A stretch of DNA of 64,000 bases from Rhizobium sp. L1K21. Its GTDB lineage: Bacteria > Pseudomonadota > Alphaproteobacteria > Rhizobiales > Rhizobiaceae. The position numbers and the translations under genes are program-made. The notes under the pieces were generated by a model that was not told the origin of the DNA, searched no databases, and worked only from the letters and a program-made list of their open reading frames with translations. The stretch is from NCBI RefSeq assembly GCF_024055895.1, contig NZ_JAMXLE010000004.1, forward strand, positions 124,001 through 188,000, read 5' to 3'. Below are positions 54,116-62,882 of the stretch, piece by piece (positions within the stretch are counted from its first letter, which is position 1; the number at the start of each line of letters is the position of its first letter).

Positions 54116-55663
54116 ATGTTTGAGAACCTGCAGGATCGCCTGGGCTCCATCTTGAATGGACTGACCGGACGTGGCGCGCTTTCCGAAAGCGACGTCAAGG
54201 CGGCTTTGCGCGAGGTTCGCCGTGCCCTTCTTGAAGCCGATGTGGCTTTGGAAGTGGTGCGCGACTTCACCGACCGTGTGCGTGAAAAAGCCGTTGGCGC
54301 GGAAGTTTTGAAATCCATCAAGCCCGGCCAGATGGTCGTCAAGATCGTGCATGACGAACTTGTCGAAATGCTCGGCTCCGAAGGCCAGACCATCGAACTC
54401 AACGCAGCGGCTCCCGTCGTCATCATGATGGTGGGTCTGCAGGGTTCGGGTAAGACAACGACCACGGCCAAGATTGCCAAGCGCCTGACCGAGCGGGAGC
54501 GCAAGAGCGTGCTGATGGCCTCGCTCGACACGCGCCGTCCAGCCGCCCAGGAACAGCTTCGCCAGCTCGGCGAGCAGGTCAATGTCAAGACGCTGCCGAT
54601 CATCGAAGGCCAGTCTCCGGTCGATATTTCGGCGCGCGCCGTGCAGGCTGCCAAGCTCGGCGGCCATGACGTGGTGATCCTTGATACTGCAGGCCGTACC
54701 CACATCGACGAACCGTTGATGGTGGAAATGGCCGATATCAAGAAGAAGGCCAATCCGCACGAAATTCTGCTCGTAGCCGATTCACTCACCGGTCAGGACG
54801 CGGTCAATCTGGCCCGCAATTTCGATGAGCGCGTGGGCATTACCGGTCTTGTGCTGACCCGTATGGACGGCGATGGCCGTGGCGGTGCCGCCCTTTCCAT
54901 GCGTGCCGTCACCGGCAAGCCGGTGAAGCTCATCGGTGTCGGCGAGCGCATGGGCGAACTCGAAGAGTTCCATCCCCGCCGTATTGCCGACCGTATTCTC
55001 GGTATGGGCGATATCGTTTCGCTGGTGGAAAAAGCCGCCGAGACGATCGACGCTGAAAAAGCCCAGGCGATGGCCGAGAAGATGGCCAAGGGCAAGTTCG
55101 ACTTGAACGACCTTGCCGATCAGCTTCGCCAGATGGAAAAGCTTGGCGGCATGGGTGGTCTGATGGGCATGATGCCGGGCATGTCCGGCATGAAGGACAA
55201 GGTTGCAGCTGCCGGTATCGACGACAAGATGTTCAAGCGCCAGATCGCCATCATTTCATCGATGACCAAGGCAGAACGCGCCAATCCCGACCTTTTGAAA
55301 CATTCGCGCAAGAAACGCATTGCGGCAGGCTCCGGCACGGATGCCGCGCAGATCAACAAACTCTTGAAGATGCATCGCCAGATGGCCGACATGATGAAAG
55401 CCATGGGTGGCAAAAAGGGCGGCGGCATGATGCGCCAGATGATGGGCGGTCTTGCCGGCAAGATGGGTCTTGGCGGTATGGGCGGTATGGGCGGCATGCC
55501 TGACCTGTCCAAGATGGATCCCAAGCAACTTGAGGCGCTGCAGAAACAGGCCGAAGCCGCTGGCCTTGGCAGGGGTATGCCAGGTCTCGGTGGCGGCGGA
55601 TTGCCGGGCTTGCCTGGTGGCGGATTCCCGGGCCTTCCCGGTCTGCCGGGCAAGAAGAAGTGA
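54116..55663 (+). CDS. ffh: Signal recognition particle protein Ffh
   Basis: SRP GTPase of 515 residues. NG domain motifs are GLQGSGKTTTTAKIA, DTRRPAAQEQL, DTAGRTHID and TRMDGDGRGG. The methionine-rich M domain follows, and the C-terminus is an unusual Gly/Met/Pro-rich tail (repeated GLPGG-type motifs, ending in KKK). GAGAAGGAAGAG precedes the ATG. It binds SRP RNA and signal peptides and docks on FtsY. Confidence 0.97.
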   Translation: MFENLQDRLGSILNGLTGRGALSESDVKAALREVRRALLEADVALEVVRDFTDRVREKAVGAEVLKSIKPGQMVVKIVHDELVEMLGSEGQTIELNAAAPVVIMMVGLQGSGKTTTTAKIAKRLTERERKSVLMASLDTRRPAAQEQLRQLGEQVNVKTLPIIEGQSPVDISARAVQAAKLGGHDVVILDTAGRTHIDEPLMVEMADIKKKANPHEILLVADSLTGQDAVNLARNFDERVGITGLVLTRMDGDGRGGAALSMRAVTGKPVKLIGVGERMGELEEFHPRRIADRILGMGDIVSLVEKAAETIDAEKAQAMAEKMAKGKFDLNDLADQLRQMEKLGGMGGLMGMMPGMSGMKDKVAAAGIDDKMFKRQIAIISSMTKAERANPDLLKHSRKKRIAAGSGTDAAQINKLLKMHRQMADMMKAMGGKKGGGMMRQMMGGLAGKMGLGGMGGMGGMPDLSKMDPKQLEALQKQAEAAGLGRGMPGLGGGGLPGLPGGGFPGLPGLPGKKK

Positions 55664-56082
55664 GTATGCAAATGGATATTTTGCAGCTCTTCACAGTCTT
55701 TTTTTCGGCGATTGCTGCGTTTGTGTCTTTCCAAACCTATCGTCTTCAAGGAAGGAAGCGGAGCGCCGAGCTGCGTCAAGCTTGGCTTAACGATCTACGC
55801 GAAAAGGTAGCTAACGTATTTGCGGAAACGGCCAAGTGGGAAACAAGTAAGATAGACTCAATTCGTCTCCAATACCTAATGGAATATATAGACATGATGC
55901 TTGATATGTCCTGCGAGCATCACTCCAAACTGAAGAATGCTCTCTTTCCAGTCGCCTTGAACGCTGAGTCTGGAAATGAAGCTGGCCTGCGAGAAGCGTA
56001 CAATACTCTGGGGGCTTCGGCACGGAGCTTTTTTAACATTGAGCAGAATGAAATTCGTCGCGGGCTGGAACGTTGGATATGA
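55660..56082 (+). CDS. Atypical small membrane-anchored protein between ffh and chorismate mutase
   Basis: Protein of about 140 residues with one N-terminal helix (ILQLFTVFFSAIAAFVSFQTY) and a charged helical remainder (RSAELRQAWLNDLREKVANVFAE). I recognise no family with confidence. It resembles the many one-helix phage- or island-type hypothetical proteins. Its base composition is clearly more AT-rich than its neighbours, suggesting later insertion, although it overlaps both of them by 4 bp (GTGA with ffh, ATGA with the mutase). ATG codons at 55666 and 55672 are alternative starts. Confidence 0.7.
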   Translation: MSMQMDILQLFTVFFSAIAAFVSFQTYRLQGRKRSAELRQAWLNDLREKVANVFAETAKWETSKIDSIRLQYLMEYIDMMLDMSCEHHSKLKNALFPVALNAESGNEAGLREAYNTLGASARSFFNIEQNEIRRGLERWI

Positions 56083-56381
56083 GCGAAAATGTAAGGGAAC
56101 AGCTCGCGGGCTACCGCCAGTCGATCGACAATATCGACGCCGCGCTCATCCATATGCTGGCTGAACGGTTCCGCTGTACCAAGGCCGTGGGCGTCTTGAA
56201 GGCCACGCACGAATTGCCGCCGTCTGATCCGGCGCGCGAGGAATACCAGATCGAACGCCTTCGCAGGCTTGCAAAGGAAGCCAATCTGGACCCGGATTTT
56301 GCTGAGAAGTTTTTGAACTTCATCATCAAGGAAGTGATCCGGCATCATGAAGCAATCGCTGCCGAACATAACGGCAATTAG
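56079..56381 (+). CDS. Chorismate mutase (AroQ class)
   Basis: All-helical monofunctional chorismate mutase of 100 residues, converting chorismate to prephenate for Phe and Tyr. Catalytic residues are recognisable in QSIDNIDAALIHMLAERF (first Arg of the set is upstream), RCTKAVGVLKA and ERLRRLAKEANLDPDFAEKF. No fused dehydratase or dehydrogenase is present. The ATG overlaps the preceding stop and rpsP follows 59 bp later. Confidence 0.9.
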   Translation: MSENVREQLAGYRQSIDNIDAALIHMLAERFRCTKAVGVLKATHELPPSDPAREEYQIERLRRLAKEANLDPDFAEKFLNFIIKEVIRHHEAIAAEHNGN

Positions 56382-56440
56382 AAATTAATGAGATAAGCCG
56401 GATGGAAGCCCGGCGCGTAAATGCCTGAAGGAGAAACAAA

Positions 56441-56839
56441 ATGGCACTGAAAATTCGTCTCGCCCGTGGCGGTTCCAAGAAGCGTCCTTATTACCACGTT
56501 GTTGTTGCTGACGTGCGCGCACCGCGCGACGGCCGCTTCATCGAGAAGCTCGGTTCCTGGAACCCGATGCTGGCCAAGGACAACGCAGAGCGCATCCAGC
56601 TCAACGAAGAGCGTATCAAGCATTGGATCGAAAACGGCGCACAGCCGACCGACCGCGTCATGCGCTTCCTCGACGAAGCCGGCCTTGCAAAGCGCGACGC
56701 CCGCAACAACCCGAAGAAGGCTCTGCCGGGCAAGAAGGCTCAGGAACGCATCAAGGAAAAGGAAGCCCTTGCTGCTGAAAAGGCTGCCGCTGAAGCTGAA
56801 GCCGCTGCTGCACCGGCTGAAGAAGCTGCTGCTGAATAA
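56441..56839 (+). CDS. rpsP: 30S ribosomal protein S16
   Basis: Ribosomal protein of 132 residues. The S16 core ([31 protein letters not shown]) takes the first 80 or so. The rest is an alphaproteobacterial extension ending in an Ala/Glu run ([21 protein letters not shown]). AAGGAG precedes the ATG. First gene of rpsP-rimM-trmD. Confidence 0.98.
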   Translation: MALKIRLARGGSKKRPYYHVVVADVRAPRDGRFIEKLGSWNPMLAKDNAERIQLNEERIKHWIENGAQPTDRVMRFLDEAGLAKRDARNNPKKALPGKKAQERIKEKEALAAEKAAAEAEAAAAPAEEAAAE

Positions 56840-56865
56840 GGCTTTTGCCTTGACGGCATGATATT

Positions 56866-56899
56866 GGGCGGCTTCACTCAAGCCGCCCTTTTCTTTTGG
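56866..56899 (+). terminator. Terminator between rpsP and rimM
   Basis: GGGCGGCT and AGCCGCCC form a perfect 8-bp stem around TCACTCA, followed by TTTTCTTTT. It ends only about 10 bp before the rimM start, so part of the transcription from rpsP is expected to stop here. Confidence 0.8.
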
Positions 56900-56908
56900 A
56901 TTTTATGC

Positions 56909-57472
56909 ATGACCAAACTCAAGAACCCCATCCTCATGGCCACCATTGGCGCAGCGCAGGGTTTGCGTGGCGAGGTGCGGGCCAAGACCTTCACGACCGA
57001 TCCGGAAGGGCTGGGCGACTATGGCAATCTGCACAGCGAAGACGGGCGGGTGTTTGAGGTACTGGAAATCCGCGAGGCCAAGGGCTTGGCGGTGGTGCGT
57101 TTCAAGGGCGTGAATGATCGTAACGCGGCGGAAGCGCTGCGCGGTACGGACCTTTATATCGAACGCGATAACTTGCCCGACGAACTCCTGGAAGATGACG
57201 AGTTCTATTACGCCGATCTTGAAGGGCTGGAAACCTTCGATGCAGACGGCAATAGCTACGGTATCGTTTCGGCCATATTCGATTTTGGCGCGGGCGATCT
57301 CCTGGAGCTGAAGGGGCCGGGCAAACGGCCTGTGCTCATTCCCTTTTCCGAGGCCGCCGTTCTGGAGATCGACCTCGATGCAGGGCGTATTCTGGTTGAT
57401 CCGGTGGCTGCAGGGCTGGTGGACAGCGGCGATGATGACGAACCTTTCCAGTCAAAGGGCAAAGAGGAATGA
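56909..57472 (+). CDS. rimM: Ribosome maturation factor RimM
   Basis: Protein of 187 residues that binds S19 in the assembling 30S subunit. The N-terminal barrel has [19 protein letters not shown], and the PRC-barrel has [21 protein letters not shown] and the motif GDLLELKG. The start is placed at MTKLKNP after the terminator. MATIGAAQG nine codons later is an alternative. The end overlaps trmD (ATGA). Confidence 0.94.
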   Translation: MTKLKNPILMATIGAAQGLRGEVRAKTFTTDPEGLGDYGNLHSEDGRVFEVLEIREAKGLAVVRFKGVNDRNAAEALRGTDLYIERDNLPDELLEDDEFYYADLEGLETFDADGNSYGIVSAIFDFGAGDLLELKGPGKRPVLIPFSEAAVLEIDLDAGRILVDPVAAGLVDSGDDDEPFQSKGKEE

Positions 57473-58155
57473 GCTTCCGCGCCACCATCCTGACGCTCTA
57501 CCCGGACATGTTTCCGGGTTTTCTCGGTCAGTCGCTCTCCGGTAAAGCGATGGAGCGCGGCGACTGGTCGCTCGAGACGGTGCAAATTCGCGATTTTGCC
57601 ACCGACAAACACCGCTCGGTGGATGATACCCCCTCTGGCGGCGGTGCCGGCATGGTTCTTCGGCCCGATATTCTGGGCCAGGCAATCGATTCGATAGCAA
57701 GCGATGAAAGGCCGCGCCTGCTGATGAGCCCGCGCGGCAAACCACTCACTCAGGCGCGTGTGCGCGAACTGGCGGATGGGTCGGGCGTGGTGATTGTCTG
57801 CGGCCGTTTTGAGGGGGTGGACCAGCGGGTCATCGACGGACGCAATCTCGAAGAGGTCTCCATAGGCGACTATGTTCTTTCAGGTGGCGAGCCGGCGGCC
57901 ATGATCCTTCTTGATGCCGTTGTGCGGGTACTGCCGGGCGTCATGGGTAATGACCAGTCCGGCGTGCATGAAAGCTTCGAGAGCGGCCTTCTGGAACATC
58001 CGCACTATACCCGTCCTGCCGAATGGGAAGGCCGCACGATCCCCGACGTGTTGACCTCCGGCAATCACGCCAAGATCGAGAAGTGGCGGCACGAAGAGGC
58101 GCTGAAGCTGACGCAGGAACGCCGCCCCGACCTTATTCAAGCCTTGAAGAAATAA
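57469..58155 (+). CDS. trmD: tRNA (guanine-N1)-methyltransferase TrmD
   Basis: SPOUT (knotted) methyltransferase of 228 residues making m1G37 in tRNA to prevent frameshifting. Motifs include DIRDFA-like [30 protein letters not shown] and [22 protein letters not shown]. Its last 19 bp overlap the end of the convergent exporter gene. Confidence 0.97.
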   Translation: MSFRATILTLYPDMFPGFLGQSLSGKAMERGDWSLETVQIRDFATDKHRSVDDTPSGGGAGMVLRPDILGQAIDSIASDERPRLLMSPRGKPLTQARVRELADGSGVVIVCGRFEGVDQRVIDGRNLEEVSIGDYVLSGGEPAAMILLDAVVRVLPGVMGNDQSGVHESFESGLLEHPHYTRPAEWEGRTIPDVLTSGNHAKIEKWRHEEALKLTQERRPDLIQALKK

Positions 58156-58883
58156 TAGCCCGCCAGAAACAGGCCGACAGCAATCACGGCGTAGCGAAGC
58201 CATGTCTGCGGCACGCGTTTGGCGACATAAACACCGAGATAGCCGCCGAGACCCGCGCCCGGCAGCATGATGATGCCGTGCAGCCAGGAAATCGCTCCAC
58301 CTGCCGTGAACACGAAGATCGCAACGAGTGCGATGATGATCGACAGGAAGTTCTTGATCGCATTCAGCCGGTGATAGTCGCCACCGGTGGCCAGGCTGAG
58401 CGACGCGAGCATCATGATGCCCATGCCTGCGCCAAAAAAGCCGCCATAAATCGAGGTGATGAACTGAATGGCGATGCCGAGCGGGCTGCTGGGCGGATGC
58501 TCAACGCTTTGCGCAGGGCGAAGCTTTGGCCCGGCGGCAAAGAGTGCGGTTGCTGCCAGCAGAAGCCAGGGGACCATGCTTTTGAATGACGGGTTGGACA
58601 GCGACAGAAGAAACAGCGCGCCGCCGAGCGAGCCGACAATCGACACGACCGAGAGAATGGCGAGCGCCTTCCACTCCCGCTTGACCGTCTCCTTATAAGC
58701 CAGCGCCGAGGTTATGTAGCCCGGAAATTGCACGATGGAGGAGGTGGCATTCGCCGAAATCGGCGGCAGGCCGGCCAGCGTCATCGCACCGAAGGTGAGA
58801 AAAGTACCCCCGCCGGCAATCGCATTGATGATGCCGGAAACGAGACCTGCGAGAAACAGAAGCAGTGCAGTTATGATTGTCAT
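58137..58883 (-). CDS. TauE/SafE-type membrane exporter (TSUP family)
   Basis: Inner-membrane protein of 248 residues with about eight helices. [18 protein letters not shown] and [16 protein letters not shown] are the twin family motifs. Members export sulfite, sulfoacetate or other small anions, and the substrate here is unknown. GGGGGTGACC precedes the ATG. It faces trmD and overlaps its end, so transcription of the two collides. Confidence 0.9.
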   Translation of the reverse strand: MTIITALLLFLAGLVSGIINAIAGGGTFLTFGAMTLAGLPPISANATSSIVQFPGYITSALAYKETVKREWKALAILSVVSIVGSLGGALFLLSLSNPSFKSMVPWLLLAATALFAAGPKLRPAQSVEHPPSSPLGIAIQFITSIYGGFFGAGMGIMMLASLSLATGGDYHRLNAIKNFLSIIIALVAIFVFTAGGAISWLHGIIMLPGAGLGGYLGVYVAKRVPQTWLRYAVIAVGLFLAGYYFFKA

Positions 58884-59156
58884 GGTCACCCCCGGACATT
58901 GCTTTTAATCAGAAACCCCGATAATCGAAAGCCCACAAACGAAGTCGGCACAAAAATTGCCGGCAAGGGGTGACAAAAGCCCGTGGTTCGTGTAATGACC
59001 CGCGCGGAACCGATGGGCCAGCTTTCAATATGGCCCCAACCGTTACCAAATAAAGAACTGGCGAACCCGCTCTTGCTGATCAGGCGCATCCGGAGGAAAT
59101 CCGAAGGATGAAGGTCGAGCGCTCTGGCTGTTTTAGAAGAACGAAGGTTGAAGACA

Positions 59157-59690
59157 ATGAGCATCATCAAGCAGCTCGAGGCTGAACAGGCCGCAAAGAT
59201 TGAAGAAAAGCGCAAGCTTCCTGAATTTTCGCCGGGCGACACCGTCCGCGTGAACGTACGCGTTGTCGAAGGCAACCGTACCCGTGTGCAGGCCTACGAA
59301 GGCGTTTGCATCGCCCGTTCCGGCGCTGGCCTGAACGAGAGCTTCACGGTTCGCAAGATTTCCTATGGCGAAGGCGTTGAGCGTGTATTCCCGGTTTACT
59401 CTCCGCTGGTCGAAGGCGTTGACGTTGTTCGCCGTGGTAAGGTTCGCCGTGCGAAGCTTTATTACCTGCGCGACCGTCGCGGCAAATCTGCCCGTATCGT
59501 TGAAAACACAGGTACACGTGCACGCAAGCTGAACGAAGCCGAGCGTCAGGCGATTGCCGAAGAAAAGGCACGCATCGAAGCTGAAAAGGTAGCAGCAGCA
59601 CAGGCTCTGGCCGCCGAGAAGGCAGCAGCAGAAGCCGCTGAAAAGGCTGCCGCTGAAGCTGCAGAAAAGGCCGAAGGCGCTTCTGAATAA
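59157..59690 (+). CDS. rplS: 50S ribosomal protein L19
   Basis: Ribosomal protein of 177 residues. The L19 core ([40 protein letters not shown]) is normal, about 120 residues. The last 45 are an extension of near-repeated [10 protein letters not shown] units. GAAGG lies before the ATG. About 270 bp upstream are free of genes, so it has its own promoter and leader apart from trmD, the usual neighbour. Confidence 0.97.
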   Translation: MSIIKQLEAEQAAKIEEKRKLPEFSPGDTVRVNVRVVEGNRTRVQAYEGVCIARSGAGLNESFTVRKISYGEGVERVFPVYSPLVEGVDVVRRGKVRRAKLYYLRDRRGKSARIVENTGTRARKLNEAERQAIAEEKARIEAEKVAAAQALAAEKAAAEAAEKAAAEAAEKAEGASE

Positions 59691-59716
59691 GAGCGACCTC
59701 GGATACTGAATGAAGA

Positions 59717-59743
59717 AACCGCCGTTTGACCGGCGGTTTTTTT
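59717..59743 (+). terminator. Terminator of rplS
   Basis: AACCGCCG and CGGCGGTT form an 8-bp stem, followed by seven T residues, 26 bp past the stop. Confidence 0.9.
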
Positions 59744-59837
59744 ATGCCTTCTTTTTGTGGGCGAAGCCGCCAAGCCTTGTCAATTTCGCATCATCTGTGA
59801 CACTCTGCCCACGCCACAAATTCAGGAGTCATTCCAA

Positions 59838-60635
59838 ATGTTTACCAGACGCACCGTCCTGGGCGGTCTTGCCGCGCTTTCGCTTTTCACCATGCCCGCT
59901 ATTGCTGCCGAACTGCCTGACCTCGGGGGCAAGACGGTGGTCGTGGTCACGGAGAACGCTTATCCGCCGCTGCAATTCATCGATCCCAAGACAGGAAAGC
60001 AGATCGGCTGGGAATATGATGCGGTCGACGAAATCGCCAAGCGGCTCAATTTCAAAGTGGAATATCTCAACACCAGTTGGGATGCGATGATCCAGTCCGT
60101 CTCAGACCATCAATATGATATGGGCATGACCGGCATTACCATTCGCGACGACCGCAAGGAAAAGGTCGATTTCTCAGATCCCTATATGCGCTCTGAACAG
60201 TTCATGCTGGTGCGTGGCGATGAAACCCGCTTTGACGGTGCCAAGAGTTTTGCCGAAAACCCGGACCTGCTTTTTGGCGCGCAACCCGGCACGACGCCGT
60301 TTTACACCGCCGTTTATGAGGTGCTGGACGGCGACGAGGCCAATCCGCGCATCAAGCTTTTCGAAACCTTCGGCGCGACTGTGCAGGCCTTGAAAGCCGG
60401 AGATGTCGACGCGGTGCTGACGGATGGAACGGCAGGCAAGGGTTATGTCGATTCATCAGACGGCGGCCTGAAACTGGTTGGGGGACCGCTCGGTTCGGAA
60501 GATTTTGGTTTCATCTTCCCCAAAGGGTCTGATCTCGTGGCACCGGTCAACGCAGCCATTGCCTCCATGAAGGAAGACGGCACCATGGACGCGCTGAACA
60601 AGAAATGGTTCCTCGACTACAAGATGGGCGAATAG
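59838..60635 (+). CDS. Polar amino-acid ABC transporter binding protein
   Basis: Periplasmic solute-binding protein of 265 residues (family 3, amino acids) with signal peptide ([20 protein letters not shown]). [19 protein letters not shown] at the N-terminus and [22 protein letters not shown] are diagnostic. AGGAG lies 9 nt before the ATG. The ligand cannot be read from sequence. The permease follows 24 bp later, while no ATPase gene is present. Confidence 0.92.
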   Translation: MFTRRTVLGGLAALSLFTMPAIAAELPDLGGKTVVVVTENAYPPLQFIDPKTGKQIGWEYDAVDEIAKRLNFKVEYLNTSWDAMIQSVSDHQYDMGMTGITIRDDRKEKVDFSDPYMRSEQFMLVRGDETRFDGAKSFAENPDLLFGAQPGTTPFYTAVYEVLDGDEANPRIKLFETFGATVQALKAGDVDAVLTDGTAGKGYVDSSDGGLKLVGGPLGSEDFGFIFPKGSDLVAPVNAAIASMKEDGTMDALNKKWFLDYKMGE

Positions 60636-60659
60636 GGCAAGTTGAGACGTTCACGCCAC

Positions 60660-61475
60660 ATGAACGCCAAAACCCAGAACAACAAGAACGAGGACGGCTT
60701 TCCCTGGTGGCTGGCCGTTCTCGTGGCCATTGCGGTGGTCATCGCGATCGTCGTCGCCGCAAACGACATCTATTCCCAGGTGTTCCAGACCGTCTTCCGC
60801 GGCATCGGCATCACCATCGGCGTCACGCTGACTGGCTTTACATTGGCAACGGCGCTTGGGCTTGCCATTGCGCTCATGGGCCTTTCGGAGGCGAAATGGC
60901 TTCGCCAGGTGGCGCGTTTCTACACCGAAGTCATCCGCGGCGTGCCGATCCTGGTTCTGCTTTTCTATATCGCCTTTGTCGGTGCGCCGGCCCTTGTGGC
61001 GATGATCAACTTCCTCTGCGCACCGCTCATTGCCGCCGGCATCATGGAGCCGATGCTGGTGCGTGATATTTCGCTTCTCTGGCGGGCCATTCTGGCGCTC
61101 ATGATCGGCTATTCGGCCTTTATCGGCGAGGTCTTCCGCGCTGGCATCATGGCCGTCGACAAGGGGCAGCTGGAAGCGGCTGATTCCCTTGGCTTGTCGC
61201 GTTTTCAGCGGTTCCGCTTCATTGTCTTTCCGCAGGCTGTCAAGGTGATCCTGCCGCCGCTCGGCAATGATTTTGTGGCGATGGTGAAGGATTCCTCGCT
61301 CGTCTCCGTGCTCGGCGTTGCCGATATCACCCAGATGGGCAAGGTCTACGCCTCGGGCTCGTTTCGCTTTTTCGAGACCTACTCCATCGTCGCCTATATA
61401 TACCTTATCCTGACGATCAGCCTGTCGCTGCTGATCCGTCAATTGGAGAAACGGCTGCGTGAGAAGCAGCGTTGA
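60660..61475 (+). CDS. Polar amino-acid ABC transporter permease
   Basis: HisMQ-type permease of 271 residues with five or six helices. The EAA loop is LEAADSLGLSRFQRFRFIVFPQA, preceding LPPLGNDFVAMVKDSSLVS. A 15-residue polar N-terminus precedes the first helix, and a longer insertion between helices (CAPLIAAGIMEPMLVRD) is unusual. The start could be TTG six codons earlier. It requires an ATPase from elsewhere. Confidence 0.9.
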   Translation: MNAKTQNNKNEDGFPWWLAVLVAIAVVIAIVVAANDIYSQVFQTVFRGIGITIGVTLTGFTLATALGLAIALMGLSEAKWLRQVARFYTEVIRGVPILVLLFYIAFVGAPALVAMINFLCAPLIAAGIMEPMLVRDISLLWRAILALMIGYSAFIGEVFRAGIMAVDKGQLEAADSLGLSRFQRFRFIVFPQAVKVILPPLGNDFVAMVKDSSLVSVLGVADITQMGKVYASGSFRFFETYSIVAYIYLILTISLSLLIRQLEKRLREKQR

Positions 61476-61552
61476 ATGTAGGGTCTTCCAAAACGGCCAC
61501 CGAAAGACGCAGGTTATATTGGTCCACAGAAAGGTGAGAGTAACCCTAAGAC

Positions 61553-62491
61553 TCACACGGAGTGGACTGTTGCGTTTGCAGGGGTGGTCAAGGCAATGTC
61601 TTCTGCCAGCGCTCTGGTTACCCAGTCACGGAAGGCCTTGATCTTCGCCACATTCCGGCGACCGTGCGGGTAGGCAAGCCAGAGTTTGGAATTATCATTG
61701 GTGTAAAGGTCGAAAGGCGCAATCAGCCGGCCCGCAGCCAGCTCTTCGGTAAAATAGATGCGATCCAGCATGGCGACGCCCAGGCTCGCCATTGCGGTAT
61801 TGGCGCAAAGGTCCTGCTCGACATATCTGTAGCGCCATTCGGTCGGCTGGCGCTCTGCGGGAATGCCTGCTGCCGAAAACCAGTTTGACCAGCACGGGTC
61901 GTCCTGGCCCGCGCCGATCAGCGGCAAGCCCAAAAGGTCCTCGGGCTTCGAAATCGTCCCTGCTTTTTTCGCAAAGGACGGGCTGAGCATGGGTGTACAG
62001 TAAAAGGCGCCCAGTTTGTGGCACATCAGGTTTGGCGGCGGGTGATAATCGCGCCAGATCATCACGTCTGCGGTGTCGCGCTCAAAATTCGTGATGTCCC
62101 ATATCCGTTTCATGCGCACCGCAATCGATGGATTTTTCAGTTGAAAATCGCCAAGCTTGCCGGCAAGCCAGTGCGACACGAAGGTCGGCACGGCATGAAC
62201 CTCCAGCACCTCGCTGGATGCCTGGCGAGCAGACGAAACGGCTCCATTCAACAGTTCGAACGCCTTGACCACATCCGGCAGCATGCGCTCGGCAACATCG
62301 GTTTTCACGATCTGTCGCGGCTGGCGCAGGAAAAGCTGTTCGCCAAGGTTCTCTTCCAGAAGCTTGATCTGATAGCTCACCGCGGTTTGCGTCATGCCAA
62401 GCTCATCGGCTGCACGCGTGAAGCTGCCGTGACGCGCAACAGCCTCGAAGACGCGCATGGCATTGAGCGGAAATTGCTTTGAGAGCTTCAT
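61553..62491 (-). CDS. LysR-family regulator (GcvA-like)
   Basis: Transcription factor of 312 residues. The N-terminal winged helix (NAMRVFEAVARHGSFTRAADELGMTQTAVSYQI) is followed by a LysR substrate domain of the GcvA/AmpR group (GVAMLDRIYFTEELAAGRLI). The start MKLSKQFPLNAM has AAAGAGAAC ahead. A 17-codon longer frame is rejected. It converges on the ABC permease gene and may control it, though LysR targets are usually divergent. Confidence 0.9.
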   Translation of the reverse strand: MKLSKQFPLNAMRVFEAVARHGSFTRAADELGMTQTAVSYQIKLLEENLGEQLFLRQPRQIVKTDVAERMLPDVVKAFELLNGAVSSARQASSEVLEVHAVPTFVSHWLAGKLGDFQLKNPSIAVRMKRIWDITNFERDTADVMIWRDYHPPPNLMCHKLGAFYCTPMLSPSFAKKAGTISKPEDLLGLPLIGAGQDDPCWSNWFSAAGIPAERQPTEWRYRYVEQDLCANTAMASLGVAMLDRIYFTEELAAGRLIAPFDLYTNDNSKLWLAYPHGRRNVAKIKAFRDWVTRALAEDIALTTPANATVHSV

Positions 62492-62882
62492 GGATAAGTT
62501 CTCTTTATGGATGCAGCCGGTATTTTCGTTGGCAGAACGCACGAATTCTCCTCAAAACACAAGCGATAACTGCTTGAGGATCGGCTCGTGTCGAATAATT
62601 TTGCTTTTTCCAAAAATACGTTGGCATCGATCTTCTTGATGCTCAGGTCACCGCTGCGGTTGCGATTCCATCGCCCGATTGACATCGCCGGCAAGGCAGA
62701 TTTGCCCGCTGCCGCATCAGAAGATGACCTTGGATTGGATCGCCAACGAACCCCGAAATATTCAGAGGCCAAAGAACAGCATTATCGCGACAGCCTCAAG
62801 CGCGGCTGGCCGCTTCTCTGAGCGAGGCTCTTCCTGCCGTTGGCGCTTTTTATTCGAACCGGCTTCTGCTATTGACCGCGCC
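62492..62882. other. Region between the LysR gene and the glycosyltransferase gene
   Basis: About 390 bp. It contains the LysR upstream region, an inverted repeat TCCTCAA/TTGAGGA with an 18-bp spacer (62549-62580) and a possible small frame listed separately. Confidence 0.5.
62588..62821 (+). CDS. Possible small protein (77 residues)
   Basis: GTG start with an excellent GAGGA ribosome site 7 nt before it. The product is basic at first (MLRSPLRLRFHRPIDIAGK) and polar at the end (SEAKEQHYRDSLKRGWPLL). I recognise no family. The third-position base bias is weaker than in neighbouring genes, so this may be chance. It ends about 60 bp before the glycosyltransferase start. Confidence 0.35.
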   Translation: MSNNFAFSKNTLASIFLMLRSPLRLRFHRPIDIAGKADLPAAASEDDLGLDRQRTPKYSEAKEQHYRDSLKRGWPLL

